From Neomoorella mulderi (GTDB taxonomy: Bacteria; Bacillota; DSM-521; Neomoorellales; Neomoorellaceae), in contig DRZV01000003.1 of NCBI GenBank assembly GCA_011375465.1, positions 1 to 10,361 of the forward strand: a stretch of 10,361 nt of DNA, in the 5' to 3' direction. The position numbers and the translations under genes were made by a program. The notes beneath the pieces are model-generated. The model saw nothing but the letters and a program-made list of their open reading frames with translations. It had not been told where the DNA came from and did no database searches. Position 1 is the stretch's first letter. Every line of letters begins with the position of its first letter. This document shows, piece after piece, positions 1 through 6,334 of this stretch.

Positions 1-1
1 C

Positions 2-616
2 CTGGCCCTACCGGAAATGCGCCTGGAACACCTTTTCCCCCTTGGGGAGAGGGGTTGAGTTCCGATATTGGCCTCGGCCTTAGTTGCCTTTCTCTTTGTG
101 GGGGAGGTGGTGATTTTGGCGGCTTTTGGAGGCCTGGTCAATCCCCCTCCTGGCCTCAGGGCCAGCCTCATAAGCGGCCTTCTGGGCATAGGATTTTTTT
201 TGGTGCTCATAACCATAGGGGTGATCTTGGTCTTTGCCCCCTGTGAAGCCCAGAGGCTGACCTTTCCTACCTTTGCCCTGGCCCGGGTGGTGTCCCTGGG
301 AGAATTCCTGGAGAGGATAGAATCCCTATTCATCGCCATCTGGGTGGGCAGCGTATGCCTGAAGATCGCCCTCTTTCTCTATGTAACCTCTTTAGGCCTG
401 GCCACCGTGGCCGGGCTAAAGGAATACCGGCCCCTGGTGCCTTTCCTAGGTGCTTTGAACATAGCCATATCTAATCTCTGGTTCAAAAACATCATCACCT
501 TGAGAAACCTGCACTTCCTGGTCTTCCCCGGCTGGGCCCTGGTGGTATATTTTCTGTTGCCCTGGTTTTTACTCCTGGTGGCCTGCTGGAAAGGGGAAAG
601 GAGGACAGGGATATGA
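2..616 (+). pseudogene. Spore germination receptor permease (GerAB / endospore amino-acid permease family), C-terminal part, with in-frame stop
   Basis: GerAB-type subunits are inner-spore-membrane permeases of the APC superfamily that form nutrient germinant receptors with GerAA and GerAC. The reading frame is already open at the left edge, so the N-terminal half lies outside the window. It reads LPEMRLEHLFPLGERG, stops at TGA 56-58, then continues in the same frame as VPILASALVAFLFVGE and several hydrophobic segments to TGA 614-616. Family-like features include the GEVV stretch, the LGEFLERIESLF...IW segment and the LP-rich final membrane helix. Because homology runs across the TGA without a change of frame, I read it as a nonsense mutation, possibly of a Trp (TGG) or Arg (CGA) codon. 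A TTG at 68 could start a 182-residue fragment, but that would lack half the permease. The stop overlaps the next ATG by 4 nt, the usual coupling in ger operons. Family assignment is from recalled motifs. Confidence 0.75.
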
Positions 617-1985
617 GGAGGTGGCCCGCCTTTCTCCTGTTGGTACTCTCCATGGCCTTCTTCCTGGCTGGGTGCTAGAGCCGTTATGAAATAGAGAACC
701 TGGCCCTGGTGATGGCCATGGCCCTGGACGCAGCTCCTGAGGATAAGGTGTGCTTGAGCGTGTTCATCATCATCCCCAGGACGGTGGCGGGAAGCCCCTC
801 CATGGGGGGGGAGGAAGTGGTGGCCAGCCCTCCAAGACAGGGGAAATCGTCTGTGCCGTGGATACGGACTTTGCCCAGGCCGCCAGGCGGCTGGAGGCCT
901 TGGTGCCCCGGCGCATCCTGTGGGCCCAAAATCAGGCAATTATCATAGGGGAGGAGTTGGCCTCCAGAGGACTGGAATCCCTAGATTATTTCACCCGGGG
1001 GAGGCAGATGCGCCCCACCACCCCTGTGCTGATGGCCCGGGGCGAGGCCAGGAAGATGCTGGAGACCCCTCCTGGGATCGAGCTGAATCCGGGCAGCATT
1101 TTGGGAGGCATCCTCCGTAACCGCACCAGTTTTAAGGTAGAATTGAAGGATCTCATGGCCATGTGGCAGTGCCCTGGGGATAACCCGGTTCTGCCCCAGG
1201 TGGTCAGGGTCCCTACCCCTAAGGAGAAAAGCCAGGAGGTGAAGGCCAAAGAGGGGAAGGGGGAAGGGGAAGAAGGCCCTTCTCCCCCGGAAGCGGTAGC
1301 GGTGAGAAGGGCAGGGGTCTTCAGAAAAGGGCGGCTGGTGGGCTAGCTGGACGAGGAGGAGGCCAACGGCCTTCTGTGGGCAAGGGGTGAGGTGAAGCGA
1401 GGGGTGATAAGCGCCCCTTTGCCCTCTCAGCCTTCCAAAACCCTCTCGGTGGTTTTCCAGAGGGCCTCCTCGGAGATAAAGCTCCAGGTGAAGGGGGAGG
1501 AGATAAAGTTTCAGATGACTTTGAGGGGCTATTGCGAGTTGGCGACGGTGGAATCTTACGCCGATCTGGAGAGGGAAGGGGAGATGGAGGTCCTGGAAAA
1601 GGCCATAAATCAGGCGGTGGAGGAGAAGGTGAAGGGGGTACTAGAGAAAGCCCAGAAGGAATTCAAGAGCGACATTTTTGGTTTGGGAGAATCTTTGAGG
1701 AGAAAAAATTTCCGGTTATGGAATAAAGTTCAGGACAAGTGGAATGAAGCCATCTTCCCCCAGGTCCAGGTGGAGGTAAAGGGAGACTTAAAGCTCCAGT
1801 GGGTGGGTATGACCACCAGACCTCCTCGGGAAACCGGCGAGAGGGGCGGAAAGGGGATCCAGAGAAGGGTGGTCAAAGATAGGCATGGGAGCGGTTCTCG
1901 TAATTTTGGCTTTCCTCTTCATAGCCTACCTGGATGCTCCAGAACTTTGGCAGAAGAGGAGATGGAAGGAGTTGGTAATAGCTGA
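613..1985 (+). pseudogene. Spore germination lipoprotein (GerAC / Ger(x)C family), disrupted by two TAG codons and a frameshift
   Basis: GerAC proteins are lipoproteins attached to the spore inner membrane as part of germinant receptors. ATG 613 overlaps the upstream stop (ATGA). A signal peptide ends in the lipobox LAGC; the next codon is TAG (676-678), where the family usually has Trp (GCW-x-R-x-E-I), and the frame continues SRYEIENLALVMAMALD. The frame then changes at a run of eight G (804-811), where one G appears lost inside the family's Gly-rich loop. It continues as GEIVCAVDTDFAQAARRLEAL, then the family-typical ILWAQNQAIIIGEELA. A second in-frame TAG (1344-1346) falls in VFRKGRLVG-*-LDEEEA, again where Trp is expected (lvGwL). 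The C-terminal part reads to TGA 1983-1985, overlapping the next ORF by about 100 nt. A further shift to the frame ending at TAG 1880-1882 is possible but weakly supported. With three clear lesions the gene is very unlikely to be functional. Confidence 0.8.
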
Positions 1986-2121
1986 AGGGGTGTGGTCCCT
2001 CGCCCTGGGCCTGAGCCTGGCCCAGGTGTTCCATTTGAGGCTTCCCGATGCTTTCCAGATATTGACCCGAATTTTCGCTCCTTTAACCCGGTGGCTGTAC
2101 CACCTCCTGGTGGGCACGTGA
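1885..2121 (+). CDS. Small hydrophobic protein, 78 aa, last gene of the ger cluster
   Basis: This is an uninterrupted 78-residue ORF from ATG 1885 to TGA 2119-2121. It is hydrophobic, with a likely membrane segment at about residues 2-14 (GAVLVILAFLFIAYL), a charged stretch WQKRRWKE and a second hydrophobic or amphipathic segment at about 31-48. Small membrane ORFs of this kind are found at the end of some germination-receptor operons, and its position directly behind the gerAC relic suggests that context. I do not recognise a named family. A purine-rich GAAGGGTGG lies about 14 nt before the ATG, rather far for a ribosome binding site. Unlike its two upstream neighbours it carries no visible lesion and keeps all its TGG codons, though a short ORF can escape damage by chance. 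Confidence 0.5.
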   Translation: MGAVLVILAFLFIAYLDAPELWQKRRWKELVIAEGVWSLALGLSLAQVFHLRLPDAFQILTRIFAPLTRWLYHLLVGT

Positions 2122-2137
2122 TTGTCGGCAAATTAAA

Positions 2138-2153
2138 CTCCCCGCCAGGGGAG
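2138..2153. other. Short hairpin between the ger relics and the regulator gene
   Basis: The arms CTCCCC (2138-2143) and GGGGAG (2148-2153) pair perfectly around a GCCA loop. Read on the + strand it is followed by GGTAAAGG and has no U tract. Read on the - strand it is followed by TTTAATTTG, so the better terminator orientation is the one with no visible gene to end. It may weakly end ger transcription or be incidental. Confidence 0.3.
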
Positions 2154-2179
2154 GGTAAAGGATGGGGAGCGGCGAAACA

Positions 2180-2196
2180 TTAATAAGCTAAAGGGT
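2180..2196 (+). promoter_or_regulatory. Candidate operator copy 1 (TTAAT-AAGC-TAAAGGGT) upstream of the TrpR-like gene
   Basis: The sequence TTAAT, four bases, TAAAGGGT starts 40 nt before the regulator's ATG. The same 13 fixed bases with the same 4-nt gap occur at 2572-2588 before hisZ. I see no other copy in the window. A shared site before a regulator gene and the operon behind it is the layout expected for an autoregulated local repressor. This copy has only weak two-fold symmetry (TTA...TAA) and no good -35 box at the right distance, so it looks more like an operator than a duplicated promoter. Function is inferred. Confidence 0.45.
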
Positions 2197-2219
2197 CACG
2201 AGAAGGGTGATGGAGATAA

Positions 2220-2531
2220 ATGGCAGGCAAAACCTTTAGGGATCCTCAGGTGGACGAGCTTTTCCGGGCTATTTTGACTTTAGAGAACCTGGAGGAATGC
2301 TACCGTTTTTTTGAAGACCTCTGTACCACGGCGGAGATCAGGGCCATGGCCCAGCGCCTGGCTGTAGCCCGGTGCCTCCGAGAAGGCATGACCTATGCGG
2401 CCATCGCCGCCACCACCGGGGCCAGCACCGCCACCATAAGCCGGGTGAAGCGATTCCTCTATTACGGGGCGGACGGCTACAAGCTGGTTTTGGACCGTCT
2501 GGAGAGGGCAAGGGGGGGAGAGAAAAATTGA
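2220..2531 (+). CDS. yerC: TrpR-related DNA-binding regulator, YerC/YecD family; probable local regulator of histidine genes
   Basis: The 103-residue protein matches the YerC/YecD branch of the TrpR superfamily in length and pattern: a helical N-terminus (DELFRAILTLENLEECYRFF), the TAEIRAMAQRL segment, and a helix-turn-helix at about residues 55-80 (REGMTYAAIAATTGAST followed by ATISRVKRFLYYG). The closing GADGYKLVLDRL is typical of the family. ATG 2220 follows GGTGATGGAG with a short spacer. It lies 70 nt upstream of hisZ in the same direction with no terminator between, so it may be partly cotranscribed with the his operon. From memory, TrpR-like proteins linked to his operons in Clostridia have been proposed as histidine repressors; I could not check this. 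The duplicated motif before this gene and before hisZ fits autoregulation. The ligand, presumably histidine, is inferred. Confidence 0.85.
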   Translation: MAGKTFRDPQVDELFRAILTLENLEECYRFFEDLCTTAEIRAMAQRLAVARCLREGMTYAAIAATTGASTATISRVKRFLYYGADGYKLVLDRLERARGGEKN

Positions 2532-2547
2532 GCTTGCCCTCCTGGTT

Positions 2548-2576
2548 TTGCCTTGATAAAATGTTACCATGTTAAT
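2548..2576 (+). promoter_or_regulatory. Possible sigma-A-type promoter for the his operon
   Basis: TTGCCT (2548-2553) and GTTAAT (2571-2576) are 17 nt apart and each match four of six consensus bases. The spacer contains a short direct repeat, ATGTTA at 2561-2566 and 2569-2574. The -10-like box overlaps the candidate operator beginning at 2572, so a bound regulator would block the polymerase. This is moderate evidence only. Confidence 0.35.
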
Positions 2577-2588
2577 GCGTTAAAGGGT
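2572..2588 (+). promoter_or_regulatory. Candidate operator copy 2 (TTAAT-GCGT-TAAAGGGT) upstream of hisZ
   Basis: This has the same 13 fixed bases and 4-nt gap as copy 1. Here the left part forms a near-perfect 12-bp palindrome, TTAATGCGTTAA (2572-2583), with one mismatched pair, which suits a dimeric helix-turn-helix regulator such as a TrpR homologue. It ends 13 nt before the TTG start of hisZ and overlaps a possible -10 box. I see no T-box leader, and the 70-nt gap is too short for one, so repression at this site is the simplest model for control of the operon. Confidence 0.5.
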
Positions 2589-2601
2589 TGGTGGAAAAGA
2601 T

Positions 2602-3756
2602 TTGGAATATAGGGCCAAATTGATCATCCCAGAAGGGGTAAGGGATCTCCTGCCCGAGGAGGCCCGGGCCTTCAGGAAGATCGAGAGAAGAATAATGGAT
2701 TTTTTTGTAAAATGGGGTTATGAAGAGGTCATCACCCCCACCTTTGAATTTCTGGAGACCTTTCAGCAGGGGGCCTTGAGGGACCAGGAGTCCCTCTACA
2801 AATTTATCGACCGGAGGGGAAAAATCTTGGCCCTGAGGCCGGAGATGACCACTCCCATCGCCCGGCTGGTGGCCACTTCTTTGAGAAACCGCCCATTGCC
2901 TTTAAGGCTCTGTTACAGCGCCAGGGTTTTCCGCTACGAGCTGCCCCAGAAGGGGAGGTGGCAGGAATTCCAGCAATTGGGGGTAGAACTGCTGGGGGAC
3001 GGGGGAAAGGCGGCTGACGTGGAGGTTTTGGCCCTGGCCATAGAGGTCTTGCTCCTGGCAGGGGTGCGGGACTTCCGCCTAGGGCTGGGCCAGGTGGCGG
3101 TCACCAAAGGGGTGTTGGCGGCCCTGGAGCTGCCGGAAGAGGGTGTGGAGGAGATTAAGGGGGCCTTGCTGACTAAAAATCTGGTTAAATTAAACAGCCT
3201 TATAGAGCATTATGGCCTCAAAGGACAGAAGAGGAAGCAGCTGGAGGCCCTGGCCACCCTCAGGGGGAAGAAGGAGGTCCTGGCCTGGGCCCGGGAAGGG
3301 GGGTTGCCCGAAGGAGCAGCCTCGGCTTTAGCCCGTCTAGAAGAGGTGTGGAGAGAGCTGGTTGCCTGCGGTCTAGGCAATTGGGTGTTTTTCGACCTGG
3401 GTATTCTACGGGATTTTGATTACTATACCGGAATCGTCTTCGAGGGGTATGCTGAGGGCCTGGGAGCCCCCCTCTGTGGCGGTGGCCGTTATGACGGTCT
3501 TTTGGAACGTTTCGGCTACCCCCTGCCAGCGGTGGGTTTTGCCTTGGGCCTGGAGAGGCTGCTTATGGTCCTGGGGGAGAGGGGGGAGGAGAGAAAGGGT
3601 TTTCTGGTGGCGGGCCCTTCTTTTCCTGAGATTTCAGCCAGGGCCCGGGAAGTCCGGGCCTCGGGTGTCCCAGCAGTGCTTTTCTTGGGGGAGGATCGGG
3701 CTCTAGCGGAGGAGCAGGCCCGAAAACGGGGATTATCCCTATTATGGGTGGAGTGA
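2602..3756 (+). CDS. hisZ: ATP phosphoribosyltransferase regulatory subunit HisZ
   Basis: HisZ is a catalytically inactive paralogue of histidyl-tRNA synthetase that combines with short-form HisG and mediates histidine feedback on the first pathway step. The 384-residue protein has the class II synthetase fold signatures: PEGVRDLLPEEA (10-21), ALRPEMTTPIARL (77-89), a motif-2-like RVFRYELPQKGRWQEFQQLG (108-127), DFDYYTGIVFEGY (271-283), GGGRYDGLLERFG (293-305) and motif-3-like AVGFALGLERL (310-320). It ends near residue 384 without a full anticodon-binding domain, which argues for HisZ over HisS, as does the adjacent short hisG. The start is TTG 2602: an in-frame TAA at 2581-2583 limits extension, and GGTGG at 2590-2594 lies 7 nt before it. 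It is the first gene of the his operon, 2 nt upstream of the preferred hisG start. Confidence 0.93.
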   Translation: MEYRAKLIIPEGVRDLLPEEARAFRKIERRIMDFFVKWGYEEVITPTFEFLETFQQGALRDQESLYKFIDRRGKILALRPEMTTPIARLVATSLRNRPLPLRLCYSARVFRYELPQKGRWQEFQQLGVELLGDGGKAADVEVLALAIEVLLLAGVRDFRLGLGQVAVTKGVLAALELPEEGVEEIKGALLTKNLVKLNSLIEHYGLKGQKRKQLEALATLRGKKEVLAWAREGGLPEGAASALARLEEVWRELVACGLGNWVFFDLGILRDFDYYTGIVFEGYAEGLGAPLCGGGRYDGLLERFGYPLPAVGFALGLERLLMVLGERGEERKGFLVAGPSFPEISARAREVRASGVPAVLFLGEDRALAEEQARKRGLSLLWVE

Positions 3757-3758
3757 AA

Positions 3759-4442
3759 ATGAAGAAGATGTTGACCTTGGCTATACCTAAGGGCAAATTG
3801 GGGGAAGAGGCCCTTTCCCTTTTGAAAAGGGCAGGGCTGCCTTGGGAAGGGGTGGCCACTGAGGACAGGCAGCTCATCTTTACTTTTCCCCGGGAGGGTT
3901 TCACCTACCTGATATGCCGGCCCGTGGATGTGCCCACCTATGTGGAACACGGGGCAGCAGACCTGGGCATTGCGGGAAAGGACGTCCTGGCCGAAGCCAG
4001 GGCCGATGTTTTTGAACTTTTAGATTTGGGTTTCGGTTTCTGCCGGATGGTGGTGGCTGTCCCCCGCCAGCGATGGGAAGAGGCAAGGGGCAAGGTGGAA
4101 AACCTGCTGGTGGCAGGTTTGCGGGTGGCCACCAAGTATCCCCGGGTCGCTGCGGAATTTTTTCACCGCCAGGGGAAACCGGTGGAGATAATCAAACTTT
4201 ACGGCAACATAGAACTGGCTCCTCAAGCCGGCTTGGCCGATGTGATCGTGGATATAGTATCCACGGGGCGCACCCTGAAGGAGAACAACCTGGTGGAGGT
4301 GGTTTCCATATTCAGCTCCACCGCCCGTCTTATCGCCAACCGGGTGAGCTACAGGATGGCTTATAACCTTCTGGAGCCAGTTATAGAGGCCTTGAAAAAG
4401 GCGGCAGAGGAAAGGAGAGATGACCTTGTTGCCCGTTCTTGA
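3759..4442 (+). CDS. hisG: ATP phosphoribosyltransferase catalytic subunit, short form (HisG-S)
   Basis: HisG catalyses the first committed step, ATP + PRPP to phosphoribosyl-ATP. The 227-residue protein has LTLAIPKGKLGEEAL (5-19), the RPVDVPTYVEHGAADLGIAG region (54-73), and the PRPP-binding signature DVIVDIVSTGRTLKENNLVE (161-180) followed by STARLIAN. It ends soon after this, with no C-terminal ACT-like regulatory domain, so it is the short form that depends on HisZ. I prefer ATG 3759 because GGTGGAG (3747-3753) lies 5 nt before it. ATG 3744, overlapping hisZ by 13 nt, would add MGGVK and lacks a comparable site. The 3' end overlaps hisD by 23 nt, suggesting translational coupling. Confidence 0.94.
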   Translation: MKKMLTLAIPKGKLGEEALSLLKRAGLPWEGVATEDRQLIFTFPREGFTYLICRPVDVPTYVEHGAADLGIAGKDVLAEARADVFELLDLGFGFCRMVVAVPRQRWEEARGKVENLLVAGLRVATKYPRVAAEFFHRQGKPVEIIKLYGNIELAPQAGLADVIVDIVSTGRTLKENNLVEVVSIFSSTARLIANRVSYRMAYNLLEPVIEALKKAAEERRDDLVARS

Positions 4443-5709
4443 GCCGGGGGAATTGAAGAGAAAATGGTCCTCCCGCCTTCTGGAGTTGGGGGAGGTGGAG
4501 GAAAGGGTCCGGGAGATCCTTCAGCAGGTCAAAGAACAGGGGCAGGAAGCGGTAAAACGGTTCACCTTGGAACTGGACGGGGTGGACCTGGATGAATGCG
4601 GATTCAAGGTGAAGAAAGGGGAAATAGCCTCGGCTTATGAGGCGGTTTCTCCTGCCCTCCTGGAGGCCCTGCGGGAGGCTAAAGAGAATATTTTTCAATA
4701 TCATTTAAAGGAAAAACAGGTCTCCTGGATGGAAACGGACAAAAAGGGGAATGTGTTGGGGCAGATCCATTTGCCCCTCAAAAGGGTGGGGATCTATGCT
4801 CCGGGAGGGACGGCTCCCTACCCCTCTTCTGTGTTGATGACCGGGGTACCAGCGCTGGTGGCCGGGGTGAGGGAATTGGTCTTGGCCACGCCGCCTGCCA
4901 AGGACGGCACCTTAAACCCCCTGCTCCTGGTGGCCGCAGCCGAACTGGGGATAAAGGAGATATACAAAATGGGAGGGGCCCAGGCCATAGCTGCTCTGGC
5001 CTACGGCACCCAAGAGGTCAAACCGGTGGAAAAGATAGCTGGCCCAGGGAACATATACGTGACCATAGCCAAGAGAGAGGTGTTCGGGGTGGTGGATATA
5101 GACATGCTGGCGGGTCCCAGCGAAATTGTGGTGGTGGCCGATGCTTCTGCTCAACCCCGATGGGTGGCGGCTGACCTCCTCTCCCAGGCAGAACACGACC
5201 CCCTGGCAGGGGCGGTGCTCATAACCCCAGAAGAATCCCTAGCCCTCAGGACAGCGGAAGAGGTGGAAAGGCAGCTCAACACCCTTCCTCGAAAGAAGAT
5301 AGCCCTTAAATCTCTGGAGAATTATGGGGCTGCCGTGGTGGTAAAGGATGTGGAAGAAGCCCTGGATCTGGCCAATGAACTGGCCCCTGAGCACCTGGAG
5401 CTTTGCCTGGCCGAGCCCTGGAGGTGGCTGGGCAGGGTGGAAAATGCTGGGGCGGTATTTTTAGGCCACTACAGCAGCGAACCGGTGGGGGACTATTGGG
5501 CTGGGCCCAGCCATGTGCTGCCCACCGGGGGAACAGCCCGTTTCTCTTCCCCTATGAGCGTGGCCACCTTTACCAAGAGGATGAGTCTTATATATACCAG
5601 CCCTCAGTACCTCCAGGAGGTGGGGAAAAAGATAGCGCTGCTGGCCAGAGCCGAAGGGCTGGAGGCCCATGCCCGGGCTATAGAAGCCAGATTTAAAGGG
5701 GGAAAGTAG
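4420..5709 (+). CDS. hisD: Histidinol dehydrogenase HisD
   Basis: HisD is a zinc- and NAD-dependent enzyme that oxidises L-histidinol to L-histidine in two steps. The 429-residue protein has the usual length and an unbroken set of motifs: RVGIYAPGGTAPYPSSVLMT (122-141), MGGAQAIAALAYGT (184-197), KIAGPGNIYVTIAKREVFG (205-223) and IDMLAGPSEI (227-236). Family metal ligands are visible as Gln256 and His259 in SQAEHDP, Asp358 in VGDYWAGPSH and His417 near the C-terminus. The catalytic Glu-His pair is Glu324-His325 in LAPEHLEL. ATG 4420 lies inside the end of hisG, behind a purine-rich AGAGGAAAGGAGAG; an in-frame TTG at 4426 is an alternative start with a more usual spacing. The stop is TAG, 2 nt before hisB. 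Confidence 0.95.
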   Translation: MTLLPVLEPGELKRKWSSRLLELGEVEERVREILQQVKEQGQEAVKRFTLELDGVDLDECGFKVKKGEIASAYEAVSPALLEALREAKENIFQYHLKEKQVSWMETDKKGNVLGQIHLPLKRVGIYAPGGTAPYPSSVLMTGVPALVAGVRELVLATPPAKDGTLNPLLLVAAAELGIKEIYKMGGAQAIAALAYGTQEVKPVEKIAGPGNIYVTIAKREVFGVVDIDMLAGPSEIVVVADASAQPRWVAADLLSQAEHDPLAGAVLITPEESLALRTAEEVERQLNTLPRKKIALKSLENYGAAVVVKDVEEALDLANELAPEHLELCLAEPWRWLGRVENAGAVFLGHYSSEPVGDYWAGPSHVLPTGGTARFSSPMSVATFTKRMSLIYTSPQYLQEVGKKIALLARAEGLEAHARAIEARFKGGK

Positions 5710-5711
5710 AG

Positions 5712-6302
5712 ATGGCCAGGTTGGCCGCTGTGGAGAGGAGGACCCTGGAGACCAGCATAAATCTAAAGCTCTCCTTGGACGGTGAGGGGCGGTGGGAAGG
5801 CAGCAGCGGTATCCCCATTTTTGATCACTTTCTGTATCAAACAATAAGGCACGGGCTTTTCGACTTGGAGCTGTGGGTGGCAGGCGACCTGGAGGTGGAT
5901 AATCATCACACCATAGAGGATATAGGGCTCTGCCTGGGCCAAGCCTTGCAGCAGGCCCTAGGGGATAAAACCGGGATAAACCGCTATGGCAGCGCCCTCA
6001 TACCCATGGACGAAGCTCTAGTCCAGGTGGTGCTGGATCTGAGCGGGCGGCCTTTTTTAGACTACCAGGTGGAATTTTTTACAGAAAGGATTGGCAGTTT
6101 GGAGTCCGAACTGGTGGAGGAGTTTTTGCGGGCCTTGGCCAACTCCGGGGGTATTACCCTCCACGTGAGGAAGCTGGCGGGGAAAAACAGCCACCATCTG
6201 GCGGAGGCCCTTTTTAAGGCTCTAGGGAGGGCTCTGCGGGAAGCGGTGAGCTTGGATCCCAGAGTAAAAGGGGTGCCTTCCACCAAAGGCAGCCTAGATT
6301 AG
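5712..6302 (+). CDS. hisB: Imidazoleglycerol-phosphate dehydratase HisB (monofunctional)
   Basis: HisB dehydrates imidazoleglycerol phosphate to imidazole acetol phosphate using a di-manganese centre. The 196-residue protein is the stand-alone dehydratase, without the N-terminal histidinol-phosphatase domain of enteric HisB, so the phosphatase must be encoded elsewhere. The metal-binding histidines are present in IFDHFL (36-41), IRHGLFD (45-51), DNHHTIEDIG (63-72) and GKNSHHLAEALFKA (157-170). PMDEAL (98-103), LDLSGRP (108-114) and the closing PSTKGSL are also family hallmarks. Small departures from the usual pattern as I recall it are DHFL for DHML and DNHH for DDHH, neither removing a metal ligand. 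ATG 5712 is 2 nt after hisD, preceded by GGGGGAAAG. The frequent downstream neighbour hisH is missing. Confidence 0.94.
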   Translation: MARLAAVERRTLETSINLKLSLDGEGRWEGSSGIPIFDHFLYQTIRHGLFDLELWVAGDLEVDNHHTIEDIGLCLGQALQQALGDKTGINRYGSALIPMDEALVQVVLDLSGRPFLDYQVEFFTERIGSLESELVEEFLRALANSGGITLHVRKLAGKNSHHLAEALFKALGRALREAVSLDPRVKGVPSTKGSLD

Positions 6303-6334
6303 AGAAGAAACATATATGGGGGGAGTGGATTGCT

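Noticed and set aside
56..58. Selenocysteine UGA in the permease
   Set aside because: GerAB permeases are not selenoproteins, I see no SECIS-like hairpin directly after the codon, and the neighbouring ger gene is also broken.
804..811. Programmed ribosomal frameshift in gerAC
   Set aside because: No slippery heptamer with a stimulatory structure is evident, and the two nonsense codons would stop translation anyway.
379..939. Minus-strand 186-residue open frame across the ger relics
   Set aside because: It is Pro/Arg/Gly/His-rich with no recognisable domain and lies antisense to clear GerAB/GerAC sequence.
676..1346. Reassignment or suppression of UAG (for example pyrrolysine or a suppressor tRNA) allowing full-length GerAC
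   Set aside because: TAG serves as the ordinary stop of hisD, hisB and hisIE in this window, UGA also ends several genes, and the GerAC relic additionally carries a frameshift. Decay is simpler.
2138..2153. Confident terminator for the ger operon
   Set aside because: The 6-bp stem has no U tract on the + strand; the T-rich tail is on the - strand, where no gene ends.
2532..2601. T-box or histidine leader-peptide attenuator before hisZ
   Set aside because: Only 70 nt are available, with no His-codon run, no T-box-like sequence and no terminator hairpin.
6303..6334. Residual hisH fragment between hisB and hisA
   Set aside because: None of the three frames of this 32-nt gap resembles the start or end of HisH; it mainly holds the hisA ribosome binding site.
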